In this document: positions 42,048-50,726 of the stretch, piece after piece
Layout of the letters: each line of letters opens with the position of its first letter
Position numbering within the stretch: position 1 is the first letter of the stretch
Assembly (NCBI GenBank): GCA_002391625.1
Contig: DGFJ01000016.1
Span: 79,794 to 143,793, forward strand
Length of the DNA: 64,000 bases
Direction of reading: 5' to 3'
From: Ruminococcaceae bacterium UBA3903
GTDB taxonomy: Bacteria > Bacillota > Clostridia > Oscillospirales > Acutalibacteraceae
Translations under genes and position numbers: made by a program
Notes under the pieces: generated by a model
What the model was told of the DNA's origin: nothing
Database searches by the model: none
The model's input: only the letters and a program-made list of their open reading frames with translations

Positions 42048-43262
42048 TTACTTTTGCAAAAATCTGCTCATAAGCGTAAAGCCGTCCTCTATATATACGC
42101 CTGTGCTTTTGGCACTGCTCTCGTCAAAGATTTTTATACCATTTGGTTTTTCGGCGTTACTTCTGTATATAAAATATGGTACAGGGTCGGAGGAATGGGT
42201 GCGAATGCAAAGGGGAGTAGGGTGGTCAGGGCATACCAATATGCTGAAATCCTCACCCTGCTTTTTTAGTGTAGCTACCAGTGGTCCTAAAATAGTGCTG
42301 TCAATCATTTCAATAGCTTTTACCTTGTTGTCTATTTCTCCACGGTGTCCACATTCGTCAGGTGCTTCAACATGAATGTACACAAGGTCTTGACCACGGT
42401 TAAACTCGGCTATGGCTGCGTCCAGCTTACCTTTAAAGTTAGTATCAATATAACCGGTAGCACCATCAACATTAGGGGTTGCCATTTCCGCACAAATACC
42501 GATACCCTTTAGCAGGTCAACAGCAGAGATAACAGAACCCTTAATGCCAAACTTTTCTGTAAAGCTGTCTAACAGCGGTTTTTGTCCCTCCCCCCATAGC
42601 CAAATGGAGTTTGCAGGGCGTTTGCCGTTCTTTATTCTTTCAATATTTACAGGGTGGTTCTTTAGTAAATCATAGCTTTTTACCATTAAATCATATAGTT
42701 GTCCTACATCGTTACCCTGTGGTATGTATTCTTTGATTTTTTTTCCTGTAATATCATGAGGTGGCGTCAGTACACCAGGGTGTGGGTTTCCGTTGGACCA
42801 TACTAAACAATGGCGATAGCTAACACCTGGATAAAACTTAAAAATATCGCTGCCTAGCTTTTCTTCTATAAAAGCAAGTAAAACGTGTGCCTCCTCTGTT
42901 GAAATGTCATCAGCACAGTAGTCTAAAATAGTTTTGTCAGCATATTTATCCTCTGGGGATAATGTTACCAAGTTGCATCTAAAGGTAACGTCGGTGTCCT
43001 TTAGGTCAATACCAATGCTGGCAGCTTCTAGCGGAGAACGACCTGTATAGTATTTTGCAGGCTCATAACCCATAACAGACAGATTGGCAACGTCACTACC
43101 GGGCTTTAACCCAGCGGCTACGGTTTTTACTGTACCAACCTCAGCGTTGGCAGCCAGCATATCCATGGCTGGCTTGTGTGCGGCTGACATAGGTGTTTTG
43201 TTGCCTAGCTCAGCAACAGGACGGTCAGCCATACCGTCACATAGTACAACAGCATATTTCAT
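42048..43262 (-). CDS. apgM: 2,3-bisphosphoglycerate-independent phosphoglycerate mutase, ApgM type
   Basis: 404 residues, starting at the ATG of MKYAVVLCDGMADRPV; an upstream GTG overlaps the AAAGGTGA site. Metal site near LCDGMAD, the nucleophile region GSDVANLSVMGYEP, the YTGRSPLEAAS segment, and the C-terminal HVEAPDECGHRG and CPDHPTP metal-binding motifs fit the archaeal-type family. Interconverts 3- and 2-phosphoglycerate. Not similar in length to the 510-residue GpmI. Confidence 0.92.
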   Translation of the reverse strand: MKYAVVLCDGMADRPVAELGNKTPMSAAHKPAMDMLAANAEVGTVKTVAAGLKPGSDVANLSVMGYEPAKYYTGRSPLEAASIGIDLKDTDVTFRCNLVTLSPEDKYADKTILDYCADDISTEEAHVLLAFIEEKLGSDIFKFYPGVSYRHCLVWSNGNPHPGVLTPPHDITGKKIKEYIPQGNDVGQLYDLMVKSYDLLKNHPVNIERIKNGKRPANSIWLWGEGQKPLLDSFTEKFGIKGSVISAVDLLKGIGICAEMATPNVDGATGYIDTNFKGKLDAAIAEFNRGQDLVYIHVEAPDECGHRGEIDNKVKAIEMIDSTILGPLVATLKKQGEDFSILVCPDHPTPLCIRTHSSDPVPYFIYRSNAEKPNGIKIFDESSAKSTGVYIEDGFTLMSRFLQK

Positions 43263-43378
43263 TTTTATCACCTTTCTACTTAGACGGTATTATTCTTTAT
43301 TAGACTAATATCGCATATTTTACAGTAAATATTATATACTTTTAGTTACCATATGGCAATAGAGATGACGAAAATATT

Positions 43379-43400
43379 GGGCGTACACATATGCACGCCC
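43379..43400. terminator. Small hairpin behind dpaB
   Basis: GGGCGT / ACGCCC stem with a 10-base loop, 24 bases behind the dpaB stop; on the minus strand it is followed by AATATTTTC, a weak T-rich stretch. Possible terminator for dpaAB. Confidence 0.5.
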
Positions 43401-43424
43401 TAGAATTGGATAGTATAAAATACA

Positions 43425-43997
43425 TCACATAAATATTGGCTGTACTTGTTTGTTTTGTAAGGCGTAGATTATGGTTTGCTCCAGCATATCAAAGTGTGCT
43501 ACCAAAGAATTTGGCTTTTTTACAGGGTCATCCTGAGATATAGGAACTAAATAAATATTTTTATAGTTTAATATTTTACCAAGATTTTGTGCGGATATTC
43601 CAAGTGCATCGTTAGATGCCAGCGTTATAACCACTGGCTTTCCTATGCGTAGCAGTGATTTAACTGCCATGGTTACCGGTGTATCTGTTATGCCATTTGC
43701 TATTTTCGCTAGGGTGTTCCCCGTACATGGCGTCACGGTAATAATATCCACCATACTCCTTGGACCTATGGGTTCAGCGTCGCTGATGGTGTGTATTGGC
43801 TTTTTGCCTGTTATACTCTCGATTTTCTCAATATGCTCCTGTGCAGTGCCAAAACGTGTGTCTGTTTTGTATGCGTTTTCTGACATTATTGGTGTGATTA
43901 AGTAGTCCTTTTTTGTCAGGCTTTCCATTTGCGTTATTGCCTTTGAAAATGTGCAAAAGGAGCCGCACATAGCAAAGCCTATCCTTGTGCTGCTCAC
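43425..43997 (-). CDS. dpaB: Dipicolinate synthase subunit B
   Basis: 190 residues. RIGFAMCGSFCTFSKAI is the flavoprotein-like nucleotide-binding start; DAEPIGPRSMVDIITVTPCTGNTLAKIANGITDTPVTMAVKSLL is characteristic of DpaB/SpoVFB. With DpaA it makes dipicolinic acid, the calcium chelator of endospore cores. Its start overlaps the dpaA stop (ATGA), so translation is coupled. Confidence 0.93.
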   Translation of the reverse strand: MSSTRIGFAMCGSFCTFSKAITQMESLTKKDYLITPIMSENAYKTDTRFGTAQEHIEKIESITGKKPIHTISDAEPIGPRSMVDIITVTPCTGNTLAKIANGITDTPVTMAVKSLLRIGKPVVITLASNDALGISAQNLGKILNYKNIYLVPISQDDPVKKPNSLVAHFDMLEQTIIYALQNKQVQPIFM

Positions 43998-44869
43998 AGC
44001 TTTTCCTCCTCTATAATATTAAATATAGTGTTTTTGATAATTTCTCCAGAGGTTTTTGGTGCTACCTTTCCTGGTAGGGATAAAGCGTGTACAGTAGGTA
44101 TGCCCATCCGTTTGGCGCTGTCAAAATCTACACCACCGGGCATAGATGCCAAATCTATAACAATGGCGTTGAGAGCGGTTTTTGCCAAAACATGGGCGTC
44201 AAAAATCATGGCAGGTACGGTGTTAAAGATAATATCGTATTCGCCGCTGTCCTGTAAACCGCTGTTGTCAACAGGCTCATATCCCAGTAGCTTTATCCAC
44301 GCTAAATCGTGTTTTTTTCTAGCACTGACATATACCGTTGCACCTAACCCGTTTAGCATATTGGCTAGCACCTTGCCAATTCTGCCGAAACCAGCCACCA
44401 AGCATTTTGAACCATTTATTGTGCCTAGGTATTCTCTCATAGCCACTTCAATAGCACCCTCAGCAGTAGGTACAGAGTTGAAAACCTGTAGCTCCTCACG
44501 GTTTAGGTAGTCAAAAACCATATTTTTGTCCCATAGCTTGCTTGTTTTTAGCAAGGAATCCTTCATAGCACAAAATATATACTTACCCTGCAATAATTTA
44601 GCGAAGTCATCATCCAGTGGTATCTTTTTATCTGAAAAAGGTGCATTTAAGTTTTTACCGTCCTTTGTGACAGGTAGTGGCAGTATAACACATTGACTGA
44701 ACAGAGCGGTTTCCTCTACAGGCCCGCTGCCGCCAAAGGTACCCAACAGCTGTTCCAGCCGCTGAAATCCACTTAGATAAACTGAATAACCATCACAGGC
44801 GATAGTTTTAGCCATTGCTAGCTGACGTTTGTCACCACCTATTATTCCAAAGCTATCTATATTAATCAT
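43994..44869 (-). CDS. dpaA: Dipicolinate synthase subunit A
   Basis: 291 residues from the ATG of MINIDSFGIIGGDKRQ, with GGAGG 9 bases upstream on the minus strand; 17 extra residues are possible in frame but lack a ribosome binding site. The SFGIIGGDKRQLAMAK start and the Rossmann motif VAGFGRIGKVLANMLNGLGATVYVSAR (near 150) are diagnostic. The presence of dpaAB indicates an endospore-former. In Bacillus these genes are under mother-cell sigma-K; no such promoter could be assigned here. Confidence 0.93.
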   Translation of the reverse strand: MINIDSFGIIGGDKRQLAMAKTIACDGYSVYLSGFQRLEQLLGTFGGSGPVEETALFSQCVILPLPVTKDGKNLNAPFSDKKIPLDDDFAKLLQGKYIFCAMKDSLLKTSKLWDKNMVFDYLNREELQVFNSVPTAEGAIEVAMREYLGTINGSKCLVAGFGRIGKVLANMLNGLGATVYVSARKKHDLAWIKLLGYEPVDNSGLQDSGEYDIIFNTVPAMIFDAHVLAKTALNAIVIDLASMPGGVDFDSAKRMGIPTVHALSLPGKVAPKTSGEIIKNTIFNIIEEEKL

Positions 44870-44991
44870 TTGTAAAACCTCCATAATAGTTGCATTATTT
44901 ATGACATCTACTAATAACACATATTATGGCAAACAGGTTGTACAGGTTACATGATTGTAAAATAGTTTTTGGCAGGCTTCCCGCTGAGTCT

Positions 44992-45153
44992 TTATACGCT
45001 TTCGCATAGGGTCTTTTGTGCAGCAATAGTGGCTAAGGTGTCACCAAGCTGAGTTAATACTGCAGCCAATAGTTCTATTTCGTTGGTACTTTTGTCTTTT
45101 GCTAAGACTACAGCAAGGGTTGTAATAGCTGCTGCCAATTCACCATTGCACAT
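44992..45153 (-). CDS. Small conserved clostridial protein (DUF6774-like)
   Basis: 53 residues on the minus strand, with AGGGGTGA at the right distance before ATG 45153. The sequence runs MCNGELAAAITTLAVVLAKD, then KSTNEIELLAAVLTQLGDTLATI. The pattern of an ALA-rich helix, KS-x-x-E-I-x-L-L and TQLGDTLATI is one I associate with a small family common in Clostridia (DUF6774). Function unknown. It is separated from dpaA by 122 bases. Confidence 0.7.
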   Translation of the reverse strand: MCNGELAAAITTLAVVLAKDKSTNEIELLAAVLTQLGDTLATIAAQKTLCESV

Positions 45154-45399
45154 TTTATCACCCCTAAATATTTTATGGGGTTTTGTGTTTTAGGTTAATT
45201 GGAGTTTTTTCTATGATAATTGTTAAATTGTTGGATAAATATATTTAAAATTACAAAAAATACAGTGTTACAAGTTTGTTGAACAGAATAATGTATACTT
45301 TGTACACAAAAATATGTTGAAATATCTAGTTAATTAGTATATACTTGTTGCACAGGGAAGAAATAATGTTTTTCCATGACAAAAAGCAGGAGGCGTAGT

Positions 45400-46242
45400 A
45401 TGTTAAAAATTTGGATAAACGGTGCCAACGGGCGGTTGGGCAAAGCTATACAGAATGTAGCTAATCCAATGGAGTTTGAAATATTAAAAACTGATGTTGA
45501 CGAGTTGGATATATCAGACGTAGAGGCTGTGTTTAGTTTTGGTGAAATTAATAGACCTGATGTAATTATTAACTGTGCAGGTGTTACAGATTTGGAAGAA
45601 TGTGAAGGCAACATCCAGCTGGCATTTAAGGTTAATGCTATAGGTGCGAAAAACCTAAGCGTAGTAGCCAAAGATATTAACGCTAAAATGGTACAGATAT
45701 CCACAGATGATGTTTTTGACGGCAGAGGCTCTGAACCCTATACAGAGTTTGATGAAGCCAGACCATATACCATTTATGGTAAATCTAAGCTGGCTGGCGA
45801 AAACTATGTAAAGGAGTTTACCAGCAGGCATTTTATTATACGCAGCTCATGGGTATATGGTGAGGGGGAAAGCTTTGTAAGCCGTTTGCTGCAAAAAGCA
45901 GATGATGATGAAATAATTAGTGTAGTGTCAGATCAGGTGGGTTCACCAACCAGTGCCACAGAGCTTGCAAAATTTGTCCTTTACATTATGGGTACACATG
46001 ACTATGGAACCTACCATGCTGCCTGTAAGGGGGAGTGCAGTCGATATAGCTTTGCTAAGGAGATACTTCGAATAGCAAACAAGAACGCCAAAATAAAGGC
46101 TGTTCCAACCCATGAGGCAGAGGCAAAGGATATTAGACCAGAGTATTCTGTGTTAAATAATTTTATTTTAGACGCTATGGGCAATTATGAGTTTCCCCAT
46201 TGGAGGGATGCCCTAACAGAATATTTAAAGGGGGCAGAATAA
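45400..46242 (+). CDS. dTDP-4-dehydrorhamnose reductase-like protein
   Basis: 280 residues from ATG 45400, with AGGAGG upstream; the frame is open from 45376 without need. Rossmann start WINGANGRLGKAI, then the INCAGVTDLEEC, QISTDDVFDG and YGKSKLAGEN motifs (YxxxK catalytic pair) and RSSWVYGEGESFV. RmlD makes dTDP-L-rhamnose for wall polysaccharides. No other rml genes are adjacent, so a related sugar-nucleotide or a stand-alone role is possible. One base separates it from the symporter gene. Confidence 0.82.
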   Translation: MLKIWINGANGRLGKAIQNVANPMEFEILKTDVDELDISDVEAVFSFGEINRPDVIINCAGVTDLEECEGNIQLAFKVNAIGAKNLSVVAKDINAKMVQISTDDVFDGRGSEPYTEFDEARPYTIYGKSKLAGENYVKEFTSRHFIIRSSWVYGEGESFVSRLLQKADDDEIISVVSDQVGSPTSATELAKFVLYIMGTHDYGTYHAACKGECSRYSFAKEILRIANKNAKIKAVPTHEAEAKDIRPEYSVLNNFILDAMGNYEFPHWRDALTEYLKGAE

Positions 46243-46243
46243 G

Positions 46244-47560
46244 GTGGGAAAAGTAGTCACAAAGGAAAAGGAAGCAAAAAAGAAAATGGGACTAACCACC
46301 AAAATATTTATTGGGCTATTGGCTGGTGCTGTAGTGGGTATTCTGTTAAATTACGCTATACCTGCTTCATACGTCCGTGATGATATTATAATAAACGGTG
46401 TGCTGTATATTATAGGACAGGGCTTTATACGTTTAATGCAAATGTTGGTAGTGCCTATGGTTTTCTGTTCATTGGTTTGTGGAAGTATGTCGATAGGTGA
46501 TACGAAAAAGCTTGGCTCCGTTGGTGTTAGAACAATTATCTTTTACCTGATTACAACGGCATTGGCTATATCAGTTGCTATAGGTGTAGGTAACCTAATT
46601 AACCCAGGTATAGGATTGGACATGAATGCTGTAAACACAACATCAAGCGTGGGTACATCCCCAGATGCTACCTCTGTTTCATTCGCTGATACAATACTTA
46701 ATATTATTCCAACCAATATTTTTAACGGTTTGGCACAGGGAACAATGCTGCAGGTTATTTTATTCGCCTTAATTCTGGGCGTTATATTGGCAAAGCTGGG
46801 GGAAAGGGTAGGCTCGGTCAGTAATCTGTTTATGCAGTTTAATGATATTATGATGGAAATGACAAGCATAGTAATGAAGGTTGCTCCTATTGGCGTTTTT
46901 TGTTTGATAGCAAAAACCTTTGCTACTATTGGCTTTGACGCCTTCATGCCAATGCTAAAATATATGCTGGCTGTTTTATTAGCTTTGGCAGTACAATGCT
47001 TTATTGTTTATTTGGGATTGCTGAAAATTTTTACAGGCTTAAACCCAATTATATTTATTAAGAATTTTTTTCCAGTTATGACATTTGCCTTTTCTACAGC
47101 TACCTCAAACGCAACTATACCAATGTCCATTGACACCTTGGCAAACAAGATGGGTGTGTCAAAACGTATATCATCATTTACTATACCGTTGGGTGCTACT
47201 ATAAATATGGACGGTACTGCCATAATGCAGGGTGTTGCGGTTGTGTTTGTGGCACAGGCGTTTGGTATTAGCTTAACTCCAATAGATTATATTACTGTTA
47301 TAGGTACGGCGACGATAGCATCTATTGGTACGGCTGGTGTTCCTAGCGTAGGATTAATAACCTTGACTATGGTATTTAATTCTATTGGATTACCAGTAGA
47401 AGGTATAGCGTTGATAATGGGTATTGACCGTATTTTGGATATGACCCGTACAGCGGTTAATATTACAGGTGATGCTGTTTGTACAACCATTGTTGCGTCA
47501 CAGAACAATGCCGTTGACAGGGATGTATTTAAAACATCACGTTTGGATAAATCGATTTGA
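46244..47560 (+). CDS. Dicarboxylate/amino acid:cation symporter (DAACS family)
   Basis: 438 residues, GTG start with AAAGGGGG 9 bases upstream. Eight membrane helices and two re-entrant loops of the GltP/DctA fold: FSTATSNATIPMS (hairpin loop 1), PLGATINMDGTAIMQGV (helix 7 NMDGT motif), GTAGVPSVGLI (hairpin loop 2) and DRILDMTRTAVNITGDA (helix 8 with the substrate Asp/Arg). Imports glutamate, aspartate or C4-dicarboxylates with Na+ or H+. Confidence 0.92.
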   Translation: MGKVVTKEKEAKKKMGLTTKIFIGLLAGAVVGILLNYAIPASYVRDDIIINGVLYIIGQGFIRLMQMLVVPMVFCSLVCGSMSIGDTKKLGSVGVRTIIFYLITTALAISVAIGVGNLINPGIGLDMNAVNTTSSVGTSPDATSVSFADTILNIIPTNIFNGLAQGTMLQVILFALILGVILAKLGERVGSVSNLFMQFNDIMMEMTSIVMKVAPIGVFCLIAKTFATIGFDAFMPMLKYMLAVLLALAVQCFIVYLGLLKIFTGLNPIIFIKNFFPVMTFAFSTATSNATIPMSIDTLANKMGVSKRISSFTIPLGATINMDGTAIMQGVAVVFVAQAFGISLTPIDYITVIGTATIASIGTAGVPSVGLITLTMVFNSIGLPVEGIALIMGIDRILDMTRTAVNITGDAVCTTIVASQNNAVDRDVFKTSRLDKSI

Positions 47561-47667
47561 CGTATAAGCAAATTGTGTGTTAATTTTGTTGGCAGCTTTT
47601 CTAGCCTAAAGTAAAGCTGTAATCGCAATAAGACTGTAGTCCTTAGGTTTTTCGGTACAATTATTCA

Positions 47668-47747
47668 AGAGCATATTTGTTATCCTTTTTAGTAGAGTGT
47701 GAACACTTTTCTTTTAAAAGGATTTTTACAAATATGCTCTGTTTTTT
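47668..47747 (+). terminator. Terminator of the symporter gene
   Basis: Outer 13-bp stem AGAGCATATTTGT / ACAAATATGCTCT, inner TCCTTTT / AAAAGGA, then GTTTTTT. Longer than usual but complete. Confidence 0.8.
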
Positions 47748-47940
47748 CGCTTACTTATGTAGACTATATTTTAGTGGTACTATACTAAATGCTGGAATAA
47801 GGGAAGAGGGGTTGTGAAAAAATATAAAGCTTAGGATATTAAAGCAAGGGATGGCTTAATACTGTCCCTTGCATATCCTCTTGATTATATAATTATCTAA
47901 CTATTGACAAGGGTTTTAGTATAAATAAGGAAAATTTAAA

Positions 47941-47980
47941 ATAAAAAATCCCGAACAGCGTAAAATGTGTTCGGGATTTA
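47941..47980 (-). terminator. Terminator of the lectin-like protein gene
   Basis: A 12-bp perfect stem AAATCCCGAACA / TGTTCGGGATTT with a 10-base loop; on the minus strand it runs into TTTTTTA. It lies about 40 bases behind the stop codon. Confidence 0.92.
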
Positions 47981-48019
47981 GCAAGGGATATTATCAAGTT
48001 GTTTTATAAATTTTTACTA

Positions 48020-49378
48020 TTAAACGTTTGTTTCATCCTTGCGTTTTTTGGCAATTAATAAGGTTGTTACACCTGCTACAACCAATATACCGGTGACTGT
48101 AAATAGAGCAGCAGAGCTATTGCTACCGGTTGCTACTGTGCCAGAATCCTTGCCGGATGAAGCCGGTGCATCTGTTGACTTTGGTGTGGTAGGTGCTGTT
48201 GTTGGTGCTATTGTTGGTGCTGCTGTAGGTGCTATTGTTGGTGTTGCTGTTGGTGCATCTGTAACTATTTGTGTTGGTGCTTCTGTTGCAGGCTCTGTAA
48301 CTGTTAAAGTTCTGGAATAAACGTTTGAGCGAATACCCTGTTCGTTGGCAACCTGTAGTGTTGTTACATATTCACCAATCTGATTATATTCAGTATATGG
48401 TGTTTCACCTGTGTAAATTACCTCATCACCTAATTTTACTGTCCATATTTCTTTTTCAATAGGTGATACGTCATAGCTTGATAAATCTTTGATTGTTACT
48501 TTTTTGTTTGATGGGATAGTAGTTACTGCTGTACCACTTTCATCCTGATATTCAAACTTAGCCTCAAGAACGCATACATCAGCGGTTGTAAAGCTTAGCT
48601 TTGAGAAGAAAGCCTCTGGGTTGCTTGTAGCAAAAGGACCAAAGCTACCGGCTATTACATCTGCTTCTACGGTAGTAAGCAGTTCATCATTGATGAAAAT
48701 CTTAACTTCCTTTTCACCCACATTTATGGTCACATTATATTCAGCATTATATAGACTGTCATCTAGGTCGCCAAATTTCAAAACCTCGCCAGTGGCAAAG
48801 CCTACAGCTCCGCTGTCACCCAAGTGCTTATAATAATCATCAGAAGCATCTATTGTTGAGTGGTAAACCGGACCCTGATGGGAACTGCCATCCTTAGCAG
48901 GTGACCATTTGTCAATTCTTGCTACACACCATTTGCTGCTATAGTGACAGGTTTCAAAGGCATAGAAAGAATATTCTGGGTCTTCCTCAGTGCCACCTGT
49001 TTTCATTCCCCATGTGAAGCCTGATGGGTCAAAATTAAGGGACTTCATTGTAAATGAGAAAATACCCGTTGTGAAATTGTCAATGCTTGGGTTGTAAAAA
49101 CCTGTCCAGCCTACATTTTGCGTTGTATTAATATAGTCCTTTTCTGCGTTATACTGCCAACCGGCGTTGTAGCCTTCACCAAATTTTTCGTTGGGGTAGT
49201 TTATCCATTCATTGTAAATTTTTTCAGTATCAACTGGTACAACGGTATCAACAACGCCTGTTACAGAATCTGAGCTGGTGTCATCTGGTGTTTCTGCAAA
49301 TACCATAGCAGAAGATGATATAACTATAGCTGCGGATATTAGGGAAACGCCAATAGTTTTTAAGAAATTTTTTTGCAT
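48020..49378 (-). CDS. Secreted, C-terminally anchored lectin-like protein
   Basis: 452 residues from the ATG of MQKNFLKTIGVSLISAA, with GAGGAG upstream. Signal peptide ends near MVFAE. Residues 50-270 form a beta-rich, jelly-roll-like domain (GWTGFYNPSIDNFTTGIFSF, VKIFINDELLTTVEAD) that resembles concanavalin-type lectin or DUF1080-like domains. A second small beta domain follows (275-365), then a Thr/Pro/Ala repeat linker (TIAPTAAPTIAPTTAPT). The end has a membrane helix and KKRKDE. Before it stands TVATGSNSS, which could be a non-standard sortase signal. Likely binds polysaccharide at the cell surface. Confidence 0.7.
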   Translation of the reverse strand: MQKNFLKTIGVSLISAAIVISSSAMVFAETPDDTSSDSVTGVVDTVVPVDTEKIYNEWINYPNEKFGEGYNAGWQYNAEKDYINTTQNVGWTGFYNPSIDNFTTGIFSFTMKSLNFDPSGFTWGMKTGGTEEDPEYSFYAFETCHYSSKWCVARIDKWSPAKDGSSHQGPVYHSTIDASDDYYKHLGDSGAVGFATGEVLKFGDLDDSLYNAEYNVTINVGEKEVKIFINDELLTTVEADVIAGSFGPFATSNPEAFFSKLSFTTADVCVLEAKFEYQDESGTAVTTIPSNKKVTIKDLSSYDVSPIEKEIWTVKLGDEVIYTGETPYTEYNQIGEYVTTLQVANEQGIRSNVYSRTLTVTEPATEAPTQIVTDAPTATPTIAPTAAPTIAPTTAPTTPKSTDAPASSGKDSGTVATGSNSSAALFTVTGILVVAGVTTLLIAKKRKDETNV

Positions 49379-49931
49379 TAATCTTTTCTCCTCAATTAAA
49401 TTTAATTTTATATCTAGCATAAATTGTACCATAAATTGGTATTTTTAACTATACATAATGTTCATGAATTTACAAATAAGGAAAATGAAATTAATGTAAT
49501 TAATCAACAAAATAACAGTATTGATTATTAAAAATCCTTTTATAGGATTTTAAAATAATATTGCTATGCTCATGGATAGTATACACATTTTATTTAAAAA
49601 ACAAAATGTGTGGTAAAAATTTACAAAATACAGGCTTAAATAATTGACGATGCGTAACCCTAGGATATTTACCAAAATTACAATGTGTAAAGGTACAGAA
49701 ATTTAATACTGCACCCCCTTCCTAAATATATGGTAATTACAGCATATATCTATAGCTAGAGATGCAGTTGCGATTTATTGTTAAAAGCTACCCTAAATGC
49801 AGGTCAATAGGTTGCCTTATAATAGGCTTATTCATTGACCTGCTATTGTGAAATTGCTGTTTATATTTTTGGCGTTATTCAAAATTTCACAGGAAACCTT
49901 ATGGTATAGCTTGCAATACAGCTATAGGACA
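49379..49931. other. AT-rich intergenic region
   Basis: About 550 bases with no gene that I can support. It contains one inverted repeat (GCAGGTCAAT 49799-49808 with ATTGACCTGC 49834-49843) near the end of the minus-strand ferredoxin gene; it has no T-run. The part next to 49378 must hold the promoter of the lectin-like gene but no clear consensus stands out. Confidence 0.5.
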
Positions 49932-50624
49932 TTAGTCCAGTATTACACCATTAGTTGAAATAGTAATTACCTGCCATGGTATGAATTTTCCACTGTTTTT
50001 TAACGCTGACTTAACAGCATTTTCTATACCGCCGCAGCATGGTACCTCCATGCGAACTACGGTAACACTTTTTATATTGTTATTGGCTATAATATCTGTT
50101 AGCTTTTGACTGTAATCTACAGAGTCCAGCTTTGGGCATCCAATTAGTGTAATCTTGTTTCTTATAAATTTGTGGTGAAAATCTGCATAGGCATATGCGC
50201 TGCAATCGGCGGCAATCAATAAATTAGCGTTGTCAAAATAAGGGGCATTAGCAGGTACCAGCTTTATTTGTACAGGCCATTGATTAAGCTGGCTGGTGGG
50301 TGCTGTAATTGATGAATTGTTATTTTGTTCATGGTCAATTTTTTTGGATTGCGTACCAGGACAACCACAAGGCAAGGTTTCATTTTTCTCCCTTTGCAGG
50401 TTTTGTACCGCTGCTTCGTCATATGGTAGTGCTTCACGTTGTTCAAAGGTAATAGCACCAGTTGGACAGCTGGGTAAACAGTCACCTAATCCGTCGCAGT
50501 AATCGTCACGCAATAGGGTTGCCTTCCCGTTGTTCATACCAATGGCACCCTCGTGACAAGCATCAGCACACGCACCACAGCCATTGCATTTTTCCTGATC
50601 AATTTTTATTATTTTTCTAATCAT
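49932..50624 (-). CDS. Ferredoxin-type iron-sulphur protein
   Basis: 230 residues. First cluster motif CNGCGACADACHEGAIG is complete (residues 13-29). The second, DYCDGLGDCLPSCPTGAI, has Leu where the second Cys should be, leaving three cysteines; a [3Fe-4S] or site-differentiated cluster is possible. The C-terminal half (about 115-230) has further cysteines (ADCSAYA, GCPKLD, VPCCGGIENA) and no family name I can give. It is divergent from a Crp/Fnr regulator 102 bases away that also precedes fprA, suggesting a role in redox or nitrosative stress. Confidence 0.75.
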   Translation of the reverse strand: MIRKIIKIDQEKCNGCGACADACHEGAIGMNNGKATLLRDDYCDGLGDCLPSCPTGAITFEQREALPYDEAAVQNLQREKNETLPCGCPGTQSKKIDHEQNNNSSITAPTSQLNQWPVQIKLVPANAPYFDNANLLIAADCSAYAYADFHHKFIRNKITLIGCPKLDSVDYSQKLTDIIANNNIKSVTVVRMEVPCCGGIENAVKSALKNSGKFIPWQVITISTNGVILD

Positions 50625-50654
50625 ATTTTACATCCCTTCAAATGTGTATTTTAG

Positions 50655-50712
50655 TTGACTGACTGACACTATAATAATATAATTCAAACATACAGTATGT
50701 TGTTTTTACAAC
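50655..50712 (+). promoter_or_regulatory. Promoter and operator of the Crp/Fnr gene
   Basis: TTGACT (50655-50660), 17-base spacer, perfect TATAAT (50678-50683). Just past the expected start lies the dyad GTTGT-TTTT-ACAAC (50699-50712), which shares its arms with the palindrome before fprA. A dyad in this place would block transcription, so autorepression is likely. Confidence 0.7.
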
Positions 50713-50726
50713 GTGATGGAGGTATT

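Larger units (their letters stand above)
47561..48019 (+). other. Intergenic region with three hairpins
   Basis: 460 bases without a gene. (1) 47668-47747: AGAGCATATTTGT / ACAAATATGCTCT closing a long branched stem and followed by GTTTTTT, a terminator for the symporter. (2) 47833-47879: AGGATAT and GCAAGGGA pair with TCCCTTGC and ATATCCT; no T-run, role unknown. (3) 47946-47979: terminator of the minus-strand gene. Confidence 0.7.

Noticed and set aside
48180..48290. Short repeated DNA units (GTTGGTGCTATT and variants) that look like a small repeat array
   Set aside because: They encode the Thr/Pro/Ala linker of the lectin-like protein on the minus strand; units are 12-18 bases with no spacers, so this is not a CRISPR array.
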